Source of the DNA: Prauserella_A oleivorans
Lineage (GTDB): Bacteria; Actinomycetota; Actinomycetes; Mycobacteriales; Pseudonocardiaceae
Direction of reading: 5' to 3'
DNA length: 64,000 nucleotides
Assembly: GCF_042685745.1 (NCBI RefSeq)
Contig: NZ_JBHUNT010000001.1
Location: 1,736,001 to 1,800,000 of the forward strand
Below the pieces are notes generated by a model. It did not search any database. It was not told the DNA's origin and saw only the letters and a list, made by a program, of their open reading frames with translations. The translations under genes were made by a program, and so were the position numbers. Positions 33,111 through 41,991 of this stretch are shown in pieces. The number at the start of each line of letters is the position of its first letter. Positions within the stretch are counted from its first letter, which is position 1.

Positions 33111-34067
33111 ATGAAGATCGCCGTTGCCGCTGTCGCGGCCATCATCGCCATCCCCATCCTCATCGGAGGTGTCGGCAAAGCCATCGTCAGTGCCCTGTTC
33201 GGCACCGGTGGCACCGAGCCGAGCCAGGCCGCGATCGCCGAGATCCCCAACGACTACCTGTCGCTCTACCGAGCCGCAGCCACCGTGTGCCCAGGGCTGG
33301 ACTGGACAATCCTCGCCGCCATCGGCGACGCCGAATCCAAACACGGCCGCGGCTCCGGCGACGGCATCAAGGAAGGCGAGAACCACATGGGAGCCGGCGG
33401 CCCCATGCAGTTCCTGAAACCGACCTTCGACGGCGTCATCACACGCCACACGATCCCGCCCGGAGGCGCCAACCCACCGTCACGCTACAACCCACACGAC
33501 GCCATCTACGCCGCCGCGTTCTACCTGTGCGATTCCGGAGCACAGAAAGACATCCGCAAGGCACTGTTCGCCTACAACCACTCCGAGGAGTACGTCAACG
33601 GCGTTCTGGCACAAGCAAAACGCTACGGCACCGCCACCGTCGGAACCGGCGACTGCAACAAGATCCAGGCACCCAACCCGGCCGCGATCATGGCGATCAA
33701 CTTCGCCTGCGGCCAACTCGGCCTGCCCTACGTCTGGGGTGGCAACGGACCAGCCGGCGGACACGCCGGCTTCGACTGCTCCGGCCTCACCAAAGCCGCC
33801 TACAACGCCGCCGGCATCAACCTGCCCCGCACCGCGCAAACCCAGTACAACGCCGGTCCACTGGTGCCCGCCGGCCAACCGCTGCTCCCCGGCGACCTGG
33901 TCTTCTACGGAACACCCGGCAACGTCCACCACGTCGGCTTGTACATCGGCGCCGACAAGATGGTGCACGCCCCGACCTTCGGCCAGCCGGTCCAGGTCAG
34001 CAACTACCGCTGGAACGGGGACGACTATCTCGCGGCGAGCCGTCCTGCGGTCGATCCTTGGCTCTAG
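33111..34067 (+). CDS. Bifunctional lytic transglycosylase / NlpC-P60 hydrolase
   Basis: 318-aa cell-wall enzyme of conjugation systems (VirB1/TcpG-like). An N-terminal signal anchor (residues 2-24) precedes an SLT domain with AAIGDAESKHG (Glu75 as catalytic acid) and GPMQFLKPTF, then a C-terminal NlpC/P60 domain with catalytic Cys223 in GFDCSGL and His in HHVGLYIG. It opens peptidoglycan locally for the secretion channel. It starts 3 bases after the Replic_Relax stop and is the last clear gene of the T4SS operon. Confidence 0.93.
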   Translation: MKIAVAAVAAIIAIPILIGGVGKAIVSALFGTGGTEPSQAAIAEIPNDYLSLYRAAATVCPGLDWTILAAIGDAESKHGRGSGDGIKEGENHMGAGGPMQFLKPTFDGVITRHTIPPGGANPPSRYNPHDAIYAAAFYLCDSGAQKDIRKALFAYNHSEEYVNGVLAQAKRYGTATVGTGDCNKIQAPNPAAIMAINFACGQLGLPYVWGGNGPAGGHAGFDCSGLTKAAYNAAGINLPRTAQTQYNAGPLVPAGQPLLPGDLVFYGTPGNVHHVGLYIGADKMVHAPTFGQPVQVSNYRWNGDDYLAASRPAVDPWL

Positions 34068-34106
34068 TGCGCCGGTACGGTGAGTTCGAGCGGAGCCGAG
34101 GGAGCC

Positions 34107-35033
34107 ATGGAGCAGGAAACCGACCTGTCGTCAGAGGAGCTGGAAGCGCTAGGCGACTGGCGCGCCTTGCTGGAAGAAGTGGTCCGGCTTGACCACGAGT
34201 ACCACCTCAGCGCAAACCTTCACCCAGACGACACACGGTCAGAGCGGGAAGCAGCACTGTTGGAACTGCTGCAGGCTCGTTTTCGTGGCTACCCGATCAT
34301 CCAGCGCGCAACCGTCCAGAACTTGGATGGTACGTCGCACAAACAGCACGACATTGTGTTCGCAGATTCATAGGTGCCGCCGCATCGCGTCCTGCGAAAC
34401 GGCAGAGCACTGATCGTCCCACGCAGCGTGCACGCAGCCATCGAGGTCAAGAGCACCTTGGATTCGAAGAGCCTGGTTGCCTCCCTGGATCACCTCGCCC
34501 AGCTCAAACGCGCTGCGCGGTGTGATGTCGAAGGCACGTTCCAGGTGATCATCGGGGATCGTGAGTTTCCGTATGTGCCGATCAGTGGTGGCGTTTTCGC
34601 CTACCACAGTGATCTGCGCTTGAGTCTCATTGCTGAGCGGATTCGTGACTGGGCCGGGCGAAACCCTCACGAACTGTGGCCCAACTTCGTCACGATCTTG
34701 AACCGAGGTCACCTTGGGTGGGTAGACCCTTCGAGTGGTGAGGTCCGCACAACGCCGCACCGGGACGACGTGCCGATGTGGTACGAGCCGACTGATCCCT
34801 GCGGTCCGCTCGTCGGACTCGTGTACACACTTGAAGGACTCAGCCGTTGGTGGCGCGCACCCGGTACGCCGTGGCTGCCTCTTCCAAGGCCGATCCCACG
34901 ACGCACTGTGGGAATGAAGATTGGCCGCCCCGTCCGACCCGTCGGTGTGCCTGAACCCGAAGATTGCGACTGCCTGTGCGTTAACTGCCACCCTTACGGC
35001 CGCATGAGCTTCGAGCAGCAACGGCAGACTTGA
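34107..35033 (+). pseudogene. DUF6602-like protein with in-frame amber codon
   Basis: From ATG 34107 (GAGGGA upstream; GTG 34080 is in the same frame) the frame reads to a TAG at 34371-34373 and goes on unchanged to 35033. The junction sits inside the core of the family: HDIVFADS before the stop, then VPRSVHAAIEVKSTL after it. The D...ExK arrangement resembles a PD-(D/E)XK nuclease fold and the DUF6602 pattern; the C-terminus has CDCLCVNC. The second half could restart at GTG 34374. Lower GC than the T4SS genes suggests a separately acquired gene. Confidence 0.6.
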
Positions 35034-35233
35034 TCCGATCAGAGCGGCAGGGTGCTGTCGTATCAACTATTGCTGAAGACCAGACGAGGTTATTGGGCCT
35101 CGACGCTCTCTGCGGTCTGCAGAGATTGGTTTCTCGTTCTTTGAACTTGAAGTACATCGAGAAGCTGATTGCGGCAGCAACGAAACCGCTAAGTGCGGCA
35201 GCGCACCAAAGTAGCGGCGAGGAACCCGCCTGA

Positions 35234-36609
35234 GGGTCTGTCAAGAAGCTGGTGTAACTGATCTTGTCGGTTCTACTTCTTGTTCGTGGTCAGGCGTCCG
35301 GGGAAGGTGAGCTCGAAAGCGTTCAACGGCGCCTTCCAACGGGCGACCCAGCGTTTGCGCCCAGTGCCGGTGGGATCGAGGCTCATCAACGCTAGGTAGA
35401 CGCACTTGAGCGCGGCGGCCTCGGTCGGGAAGTGGCCACGGGCCTTGACCGCCCGTCGGATCCGCGCGTTGATCGACTCGATGGCGTTCGTGGTACACAC
35501 CACGGTGCGGATCTCGGCGTCGAACTGCAAAAACGGCACGAACTCCGCCCAGCTGTTCTCCCATAGCTTGATGATCGCCGGGTAGCGGGCCTCCCACTTG
35601 TCACCGAAGGCAGCCAGCGCGTCCAGTGCCGCCGACTCGCTGGGCGCGGTGTAGAGGGGCTTGAGGTCCTTCGCGATCGCCGCCCAGTCCCGCTTGGAGG
35701 CGTAGCGGAAGCTGTTGCGCAGGAGGTGGACGACGCAGGTCTGGGTGATCGCTTGCGGCCACACGGTTTCGATGGCCTCGGGCAGGCCCTTGAGTCCGTC
35801 GCACACGACGATACACACGTCGGCTGTGCCGCGGTTCTTGATCTCCGAGAGGACCCGCAGCCAGTACTTGGCTCCCTCGCCGTCGCCGTGTTCGCCAGCC
35901 CACAGCCCGAGGATGTCGCGGGTGCCCTCCACGGTGACGCCGAGCGCCAGATAGATCGGCCGGTTCGCGACGTTGCCCTCACGGATCTTGACATTCACAC
36001 AGTCAATGAACACCACCGGATACACCGCATCCAGCGGCCGGTTCTGCCACTCGGCCATGCCGTCCATCACGCGGTCGGTGATGGTGGTGATGGTCTGCTT
36101 GGACACCTCGGCGTCGTACACCTCGGCCAGGTGCGCGGCGATCTCACCATGCGTGAGCCCCTTGGCGGACAACGAGATCACCAGATCATCCAGCCCGGTC
36201 AGCCGGCGCTGGCCCTTGCCCACCAGTTGCGGCTCGAAACTGCCGTCGCGATCCCGCGGGGTAGCGATCTCCACCGGGCCGGCCTCGGTCAGCACCTTCT
36301 TGCCGCGCCGGCCGTTGCGAGAGTTCCCGCCGTTGCGGCCGGCCGGGTCATGCTTGGAATAGCCGAGATGGTCGTCCATCTCGCCTTCCAACGCCGACTC
36401 CACCACCTTCTTGGTCAGCATCGCCAGCAGGCCGCCCTCACCGGTCAACTGCAGACCCTCGGCCCGCGCCCGATCCGCCAGCTGCTGCACCAGCTGATCG
36501 TCCACTCCATCCGCCATCGCCGGAGCCTTCGCCTCGCCGCCGTTGCCCGTCCCATCAGTCACAGATGTCTCCTTCACCTCAGGAGTTACACCAACGAAAT
36601 TACAGTCCC
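35234..36609 (-). mobile_element. IS256-family insertion sequence (complete)
   Basis: Imperfect terminal repeats share GGG(T/A)CTGT, a 10-base variable part and GTGTAACT at the two ends. Flanks are CCGCCTGA (35226-35233) and CCGCCTAG (36610-36617), an 8-bp target repeat with two mismatches. It carries one intact transposase and lies inside the broken membrane-protein gene. Confidence 0.75.
35273..36577 (-). CDS. IS256-family transposase
   Basis: 434-aa DDE (Mutator-like) transposase, complete: N-terminal LGYSKHDPAG and NGRRGKKVLTEAGPVEI blocks, catalytic Asp in PVVFIDCVNVKI, second Asp in VVCDGLKGLPEA, CVVHLLRNSFRYA, and the Glu in TTNAIESINARIRR. The start is ATG 36577, just inside the right terminal repeat. 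No damage is visible, so the element could be active. Confidence 0.93.
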   Translation of the reverse strand: MKETSVTDGTGNGGEAKAPAMADGVDDQLVQQLADRARAEGLQLTGEGGLLAMLTKKVVESALEGEMDDHLGYSKHDPAGRNGGNSRNGRRGKKVLTEAGPVEIATPRDRDGSFEPQLVGKGQRRLTGLDDLVISLSAKGLTHGEIAAHLAEVYDAEVSKQTITTITDRVMDGMAEWQNRPLDAVYPVVFIDCVNVKIREGNVANRPIYLALGVTVEGTRDILGLWAGEHGDGEGAKYWLRVLSEIKNRGTADVCIVVCDGLKGLPEAIETVWPQAITQTCVVHLLRNSFRYASKRDWAAIAKDLKPLYTAPSESAALDALAAFGDKWEARYPAIIKLWENSWAEFVPFLQFDAEIRTVVCTTNAIESINARIRRAVKARGHFPTEAAALKCVYLALMSLDPTGTGRKRWVARWKAPLNAFELTFPGRLTTNKK

Positions 36610-36712
36610 CCGCCTAGTGCCGATGAGGCTGAGTCTGACGATGGAACTGGCGAGTGTGCTTAGAGCGTGTCTCGTTTGGATCTTGGTTGGGTTGCGGGCA
36701 TGATCTTGGTTC

Positions 36713-37072
36713 GTGGTTGATGAGTTGTCGCGGCGGTTGGTGCCTGATGAGCTGTGGGCACTGGTCGAACCGCTGGTCCCTGCGCATCAGGTTCGTCCGC
36801 AGGGAGGCGGACGGTCGCGCGTGGATGATCGTGCTGTGTTCACCGCGATCGTGTTCGTGCTGACAAGCGGGTGCGCTTGGCGACACCTGCCACCCAGCTT
36901 CGGAGTGAAGGTCCCGACCGCGCATCGTCGCTTCACCGAGTGGACGAAAGCCGGATTATGGCGCAGGTTGCATCGCGCGGTACTCGATGAACTCGGCAGC
37001 CAGGGAATGATCGACTGGTCCCGCGCGGTCCTGGACGGAGCCTCCGTCAGGGCCAAAAGGGGGGATCTCTGA
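36713..37072 (+). CDS. IS427-type transposase, frame A
   Basis: 119-aa N-terminal half of an IS5-family transposase: LSRRLVPDELWALVEPL, FVLTSGCAWRHLPPSFGV and DWSRAVLDGASVRAK with the first catalytic Asp. It ends at TGA just past CCAAAAGGGGGG (37053-37064), a slippery run at which a -1 shift joins frame B. Confidence 0.8.
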   Translation: MVDELSRRLVPDELWALVEPLVPAHQVRPQGGGRSRVDDRAVFTAIVFVLTSGCAWRHLPPSFGVKVPTAHRRFTEWTKAGLWRRLHRAVLDELGSQGMIDWSRAVLDGASVRAKRGDL

Positions 37073-37521
37073 CCGGTCCCAGTCCTGTGGACCGCGGGAA
37101 ACCCGGCTCGAAGATCCATGCACTGTCCGACCGGGCGGGACTGCCGCTGGCGGTCGCGATCTCGGCCGCGAACACCAACGACGCGCACGCCCTCAAACCG
37201 CTGATTCTGGCCATCCCCGCCGTGAACTCCCGGCGGGGGCCCCGCCGGCGCAAGCCGGACAAGCTCCACGCCGACAAAGCCTACGACCAGGCCGAACTCC
37301 GAGACTGGGTACGCAAGCAAGGAATCACCGTGCGCATCGCCCGCAAAGGCATCGAATCCAGCCAGAAACTCGGCAAGCACCGCTGGGTCATCGAACGATG
37401 TATCGCGTGGCTGTTCGGATACCGACGATTGACCATACGCTACGAGCGCTACGCCAACCACTTCTGCGCCTTCCTCACTCTCGCCGCAGCCCTCACCTGC
37501 TTCAAGAAACTCGCGAAATGA
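37057..37521 (+). CDS. IS427-type transposase, frame B
   Basis: C-terminal half, read after the -1 slip, so the start given is the slip site and not an initiation codon. It contains GKPGSKIHALSDRAGLPL, KLHADKAYDQAELRDWV with the second Asp, and the closing WVIERCIAWLFGYRRLTIRYER with the catalytic Glu. Intact. Confidence 0.75.
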   Translation, partial: KGGSLTGPSPVDRGKPGSKIHALSDRAGLPLAVAISAANTNDAHALKPLILAIPAVNSRRGPRRRKPDKLHADKAYDQAELRDWVRKQGITVRIARKGIESSQKLGKHRWVIERCIAWLFGYRRLTIRYERYANHFCAFLTLAAALTCFKKLAK

Positions 37522-37789
37522 GACATGCTCTTAGCTGAATAGCAGTGTGGATCCGACGGTTCCGCCTGGCCGCGGATCTAAGGGTGTGGCTTTCGCCGGC
37601 CAAGCGGCGCACGTAGTCAGGCGTGGTATCGCCAAGTACACGGTCGAGTACGAGTCTCAGTTGTGCTGCCGCAACTTGCTCTTCCGCTGTACCGGGTGGC
37701 ATGTCAGGTTCGGTTTCGCCTAGCACGCGCGCCGGAAAGGCGTCGAGGACCAAGTGCTCATCCCGCTGCGAGAGTTCAGAGAGGGCTAG

Positions 37790-38801
37790 GAGCTGTTTAA
37801 GAAGGGGCCCTGGTGTGTGGGTGTAGCGAGGTCTCCGGTAGATGGATCAACGACGAAGAAGATCAGCATCTATCCGGAGACCTCGGTGGGAAGCGTATCG
37901 GTGGGCGCGCGTAAAGACTTGACGGACCGGCAGTGGCAGGCGTTGCAGCGTGTGTTGCCGCCTCGACCCGTGGCAGGTCGTCGGCCGAAGTGGACGTGGC
38001 GTCAGTTGCTGGACGGGATCCGGTGGCGGGTACGAGTCGGTGCTCCCTGGCGGGACGTGCCGGAACGGTACGGGCACTGGCAGTCGATCTATCAGTTGTT
38101 CCGTCGCTGGCAACGGGAGGGCGTGTGGCCCTGGATTCTCACGATGCTGTGGGCATGGGCCGACCGGGCAGGGCTGATCGACTGGCAGGTGTCGGTGGAT
38201 TCCACGATCAATCGGGCCCACCAGCACGCGTCCGGGGCCCGCCGCCGACCCGATGAGCAGGTCGAACCGCCCGGCGACGAGCCGGGCGACCACGCGCTCG
38301 GTCGGTCCCGGGGCGGGTTCACCACGAAGATCCACCTGGCCTGCGAACAAGGACGCAAACCGTTGTCACTGGTGATCACCGCCGGTCAACGCGGTGACAG
38401 CCCTCAGATGACCAGCGTGCTGGACGCGATCCGGGTGCCCCGGCCCGGACCTGGACGAGCGCGCACACGCCCACGGCGCGTGCTGGCCGACAAGGCCTAC
38501 TCCTCCCGCTCGAACCGGGCCTACCTGCGCACACGCGGGATCGCGGCCACGATCCCGACCCCCAAAGATCAAACTGCCCACCGCCGCGCCCGCGGATCAG
38601 CCGGTGGCCGCCCACCCGCCTTCAACCCCCACCACTACCGGCAACGCCACGCCGTCGAATGCGGCATCAACCAGCTCAAACACCACCGCGCCATCGCCAG
38701 CCGCTACGACAAACTCGCCGTCCGCTACGAAGCCACCCTCCACGTCGCCACCATCGACATCTGGCTACGCAACCTCACCAAGACCAATTCCTAAACAGCT
38801 C
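37790..38801 (+). mobile_element. IS5-family insertion sequence, single-frame type
   Basis: Ends GAGCTGTTTAAGAAGG (37790 on) and the near-complement CCTAAACAGCTC (to 38801), flanked by the 4-bp direct repeat CTAG (37786-37789, 38802-38805). 1,012 bp. It splits the same membrane-protein gene as the two elements to its left. Confidence 0.82.
37817..38794 (+). CDS. IS5-family transposase
   Basis: 325 codons from GTG 37817; the conserved part begins later, at about VGARKDLTDRQWQALQRVLP, so an internal GTG near 37900 may be the true start. Catalytic blocks: SVDSTINRAHQHA (Asp), RRVLADKAYSSRSN (Asp) and HAVECGINQLKHHRAIASRYDKL (Glu). Complete and undamaged. Confidence 0.88.
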   Translation: MGVARSPVDGSTTKKISIYPETSVGSVSVGARKDLTDRQWQALQRVLPPRPVAGRRPKWTWRQLLDGIRWRVRVGAPWRDVPERYGHWQSIYQLFRRWQREGVWPWILTMLWAWADRAGLIDWQVSVDSTINRAHQHASGARRRPDEQVEPPGDEPGDHALGRSRGGFTTKIHLACEQGRKPLSLVITAGQRGDSPQMTSVLDAIRVPRPGPGRARTRPRRVLADKAYSSRSNRAYLRTRGIAATIPTPKDQTAHRRARGSAGGRPPAFNPHHYRQRHAVECGINQLKHHRAIASRYDKLAVRYEATLHVATIDIWLRNLTKTNS

Positions 38802-39184
38802 CTAGCTGAGTGAGCACTCGGAGTCCAGCTGCGCGCTTGACCGCCGCCTCGTCGAGGGTCAACTCGGCCGCCCATGTGAAGCGACGCCACCACTCCTCGC
38901 GACGTGCGGGCGATCTCCCGCTGGATCGTCGCACGGTCGTTGCCTCGAACCGACAGCTTCACGCCGACGAACGCACCGATCGCCGCGACCAACGCTGTTG
39001 CGGTTTGCAGCCACAGATTCAAGGATGGCCTCCTTATCGGTCGCTGAACTTCGCCAGCTGTCGCAAGCCTCCTCGCGCTCAACGACGCCAGTCGACCGAG
39101 CAAGTGGCATGGCTACGCATGAAGGCGGGTGCCTCGATCCTGACCTGCGCGAGCCAGCATTGCGCAGACGATTATGCGACGCGG

Positions 39185-39466
39185 TCACGCGTCGGCGTTG
39201 TCGTCCTTGCCTTCAAGCAGCTTGTAGAGGTTGGTGCGGTCCATGCCGAGTTCGCGGGCGACCTGCGCCTTCGGGACGTTGTCTTCGATCGCCGCAGTCA
39301 TGCGTTCGAACCGCGCGTCACGGGCCTTCTTGAGCTCTTCGAGCGTTGTGACTCGCTGGGCTTGTAGCGCCGCCTCTTGATCACGAATGCTCTGGAGCCG
39401 ATCCTGGAGCTCCTTGACCTTGGCCGCACTCTCCCGGAGCAGCTCGAAGTGCTGTTCCTTGTCCAC
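39185..39466 (-). CDS. Small coiled-coil / HTH protein
   Basis: 93 aa from GTG 39466 (GAGG 7 bases upstream); ATG 39514 in the same frame would add 16 residues but has no ribosome site and would need leaderless translation. The N-terminal two thirds form a charged coiled coil (FELLRESAAKVKELQDRLQ to KKARDARFERMTAAI). The C-terminus VPKAQVARELGMDRTNLYKLLEG is a helix-turn-helix like that ending resolvases. Probably a DNA-binding regulator of the mobile region; no named family. Confidence 0.65.
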   Translation of the reverse strand: MDKEQHFELLRESAAKVKELQDRLQSIRDQEAALQAQRVTTLEELKKARDARFERMTAAIEDNVPKAQVARELGMDRTNLYKLLEGKDDNADA

Positions 39467-39540
39467 TTCCTTGCCTCTTTTCCGGGTCGTGTTGCCAAGC
39501 TGACCTAGCGACATGTTGTATCACACTGTAGACGGCAACA

Positions 39541-39915
39541 GTGATCTGTGACGCCACTTTGGCGACCGGCCTGCCCGGTGTGTATGCGGCGGGCGATGTG
39601 GCGCAAGGCGCGGCCGCCGCCCGCCACGCCCTCGACCCAGCGGCCGCACGCCCGCTGGTACCGGTGCCGTACTTCTGGTCCGACTGGTACGGCCACCGCA
39701 TCCAGTTCGTCGGCACCCCACGCGCTGAGGAGGTCGTGGTCGCCGTGCCCGCTGAGGCGGGGTTCACCGCGCTGTACCGGCGCGGTGACCGGATCGTCGG
39801 CGCGTTCACCGTGGACCGGCCACGCGAGATCATGAAGTACCGGCGACGCGTCGCGGCCCGGGGCTCGTGGGCGGAAGCGGTCGCGTTCGCGGCCACCACG
39901 ACCACAGCCGCCTAA
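39541..39915 (+). pseudogene. Ferredoxin reductase fragment (5' truncated)
   Basis: Only the C-terminal third of an FAD/NAD(P)H ferredoxin reductase remains: the FAD-site motif ATLATGLPGVYAAGDVA, then the reductase-C domain PYFWSDWYGHRIQFVG to VDRPREIMKYRR. A stop lies in frame at 39529, and a remnant reading VDGN in another frame abuts it, so homology begins at about 39525. The N-terminal FAD and NAD domains are gone. It was probably the redox partner of the decayed P450 at 44.4-45.9 kb or a similar enzyme. Confidence 0.8.
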
Positions 39916-39916
39916 C

Positions 39917-40555
39917 ATGGCGGCCATGGGCAGAACCCTCTCCACCTAACCGACGGTCGGCGGCCAGTACCGCCAGCCGATCATCGCTGCGGCGATCGAG
40001 CTGACGGCTCGCAGCGGCTGGTCAGCGGTTACCATGGCGCGGCTGGCCGACCACGTCGGTGTCAGCCGCCAGACCGTCTACAACGAGATCGGCTCCAAGG
40101 CCGCGCTGGCCGACGCCATGGTGGACCACCACCTCGACCAGTTCCTCGCCGTTGTCCGGGACGCCTTCGACCGCCACCCCACCGACCTCGTCGAAGCGAT
40201 CCACGACGCAGTGCGCGACGTGCTGGACCTCGCCGCCGGCAACCTCCTGCTCCGTGCGATCGCCTCCGCCACCTACGGCGCGGACACCGAACTGCTCCCG
40301 CTGCTCACCACCCAGGCGAACACCTTGATCACCCGGACCACAGCGATGCTCACGCAGCGTGTGACGACCTACCAGCCCGACCTCACACACGAGCAGGTCA
40401 GCGTGGTGATCGATGTGATCGTCCGGACAGTCCTCAGCCACGTCATGCAACCCGCACAGTCCCCGGCCCATACTGCCGACCGCCTCGCCTGGCTGGCCGC
40501 CCGAGTGCTCGGCGGCCAACCCTCCCGGACCCGCACACCCCTACGCTACCGCTGA
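39917..40555 (+). pseudogene. TetR-family regulator with early ochre codon
   Basis: From ATG 39917 the frame meets TAA at 39947-39949 and then continues to 40555: YRQPIIAAAIELTARSGWSAVTMARLADHVGVSRQTVYNEIG is a full TetR HTH, followed by a typical ligand domain. ATG 40034 could restart translation but would omit the first HTH helices. One base change would restore a complete 212-residue protein. It starts 1 base after the truncated reductase. Confidence 0.7.
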
Positions 40556-40791
40556 CGACGGACCAGAGCCGGGGGCCAGACGCCGCGGTTAACCCGGCCA
40601 GTCGCGTTGTGTGCCATCGCACCAGCCGGTCACGGAGCATTCGGAGCTCGGGTGCGCTGTCGCGCTGAGCCGAAACGGGTTGGCGAGCGTGCGGGCGGGT
40701 CGTCGCTCACGTGTCCGCAGGACGCCGACCACTGGCCGCCGAAGCCCTGGCGGCTGCGGCTTCAGCGCACCTGGTCCCGGGGAACGTCGAG

Positions 40792-41937
40792 TTACAGCGT
40801 GCGGGCGATGATCTCCTTCATGATCTCGTTGGTGCCGCCGTAGATCTTCTGGACTCGCTGGTCGGTCCAGGCGCGGGCGATGCGGTACTCGCTCATGTAC
40901 CCGTAGCCGCCGTGGAGTTGGAGACAGTTGTCGATCACCCGCATCGCTCGGTCGCTGCACCACCACTTGAGCATGGCTGCGGTGGCCACGTCCAGGCCGC
41001 CGTCGAGGTGCCGGCTGATGCAGTCGTCGAGGAACACCCGGCACACTCGGGCCTCGGTTGCGGCCTCGGCAAGGGTGAACTTGGTGTTCTGGAAGGAGAA
41101 GATCTGCCGGCCGAAGGCCTGCCGGGTTTTGGTGTAAGACAGTGTGTCTTCCAGCGCGGCTTCCAGGGCGGCGACCGAGGTGATGCCGATGAGCAGCCGT
41201 TCCTGCGGGAGTTGCTGCATCAGCTGGAGGAAGCCCTGACCCTCGGTGGTGCCGAGGAGGTTGGTGGCCGGGACGCGGACGTCGTCGAAGAACAACTCCG
41301 CGGTGTCCTGGCCGTGCAGGCCGACCTTGTCCAGTACCCGTCCGCGCCGGAATCCCGCGCGGTCGGTTTCCACCACGACCAGCGAAATGCCCTCCGCACC
41401 CAGGGTTGGATCGGTCTTGGCGACCACGATCACCACGTCGGCCTGGCCGCCGTTGGTGATGAAGGTCTTGGCGCCGTTGACCACATAGCCATCGCCGTCA
41501 CGGATCGCTTTCGTCGCCACGTTTTGCAGGTCGGAGCCGGTTCCCGGTTCGGTCATGGCGATGGCGCCCACCCATTCGCCGGTGGCGAGTTTAGGCAGCC
41601 ACGCCCGCTTCTGGTCCTCGGTGCCGTAGGCGAGCAGGTAGTGCGCCACGATCGCGTTGTGCAGCCCCACACCCCAGCAACTGTCGCCGCTGGCGGCCTG
41701 CTCTTCCAGCAGCACGGCCTCGTGCGCGAACGAACCACCACCTCCGCCGTACTCCTCCGGGATGGACAGGCACAGCAGCCCAATCTCTCCAGCCTTGGTC
41801 CACAGCTCCCGGTCGACGCTTTTCTGCTCGGCCCAGCGCTGCTGGTTCGGGGCCAGTTCTTTCCGGCAGAACTGACGGGCCAGATCACGGAACTCGTCAA
41901 GATCAGCGGTCGTCCACCGGCTGCGGTACTCGCTCAT
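40792..41937 (-). CDS. Acyl-CoA dehydrogenase
   Basis: FAD-dependent alpha,beta-dehydrogenation of acyl-CoA; 381 aa, normal length. Signatures: AMTEPGTGSDLQNVATKA (FAD/substrate loop), VVNGAKTFITNGG, and the C-terminal IYGGTNEIMKEIIAR, where long- and short-chain types place the catalytic Glu here or in the preceding helix. On the minus strand in the same direction as the thioesterase and TetR genes, 54 bases after the thioesterase stop, so probably one operon. The 236 bases downstream (40556-40791) show nothing. Confidence 0.93.
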   Translation of the reverse strand: MSEYRSRWTTADLDEFRDLARQFCRKELAPNQQRWAEQKSVDRELWTKAGEIGLLCLSIPEEYGGGGGSFAHEAVLLEEQAASGDSCWGVGLHNAIVAHYLLAYGTEDQKRAWLPKLATGEWVGAIAMTEPGTGSDLQNVATKAIRDGDGYVVNGAKTFITNGGQADVVIVVAKTDPTLGAEGISLVVVETDRAGFRRGRVLDKVGLHGQDTAELFFDDVRVPATNLLGTTEGQGFLQLMQQLPQERLLIGITSVAALEAALEDTLSYTKTRQAFGRQIFSFQNTKFTLAEAATEARVCRVFLDDCISRHLDGGLDVATAAMLKWWCSDRAMRVIDNCLQLHGGYGYMSEYRIARAWTDQRVQKIYGGTNEIMKEIIARTL

Positions 41938-41991
41938 GGCATGCTCCTTCGCTGTTGCTCATTCCCCAACGGGTGCGGGCACGTGTGCTTG

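Larger units (their letters stand above)
36663..37530 (+). mobile_element. IS5-family (IS427-type) insertion sequence, copy 1
   Basis: Terminal repeats GAGCGTGTCTC (36663 on) and its near-complement GAGACATGCTC (ending 37530), flanked by TTA on both sides (36660-36662 and 37531-37533). Two overlapping frames joined by a -1 shift encode the transposase. It lies in the broken membrane-protein gene. Confidence 0.8.
35067..39022 (-). pseudogene. Membrane-anchored hypothetical gene broken by three IS insertions and a frameshift
   Basis: Removing the three IS elements and one copy of each target repeat joins four pieces into one frame: 39022-38802, 37789-37531, 36662-36610 and 35233 downward. TTG 39022 has AAGGAGG 6 bases upstream; the protein opens with an N-terminal membrane segment (LQTATALVAAIGAFVGVKL), NDRATIQREIART, then after a one-base frameshift near 38900 EEWWRRFTWAAELTLDEA, and beyond the first IS VLDAFPARVLGETEPD. 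The first two joins are well supported. The last piece (35233-35067) is less certain because a hydrophobic stretch lies in another frame. No family recognised. Confidence 0.6.

Noticed and set aside
32559..34373. Genetic-code change or pyrrolysine-type amber decoding
   Set aside because: Many genes in the window are damaged in other ways (frameshifts, TAA, TGA), no suppressor tRNA is visible here, and amber codons elsewhere end genes normally; simple decay is more economical.
34981..35244. 87-codon minus-strand frame with one hydrophobic segment next to the IS256 end
   Set aside because: Its start codon lies inside the IS end and its C-terminus is antisense to the DUF6602-like gene; more likely part of the broken membrane-protein gene after an indel.
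40589..41044. 151-codon minus-strand frame beside the acyl-CoA dehydrogenase
   Set aside because: Overlaps the dehydrogenase C-terminus in another frame and has no start signal or domain.
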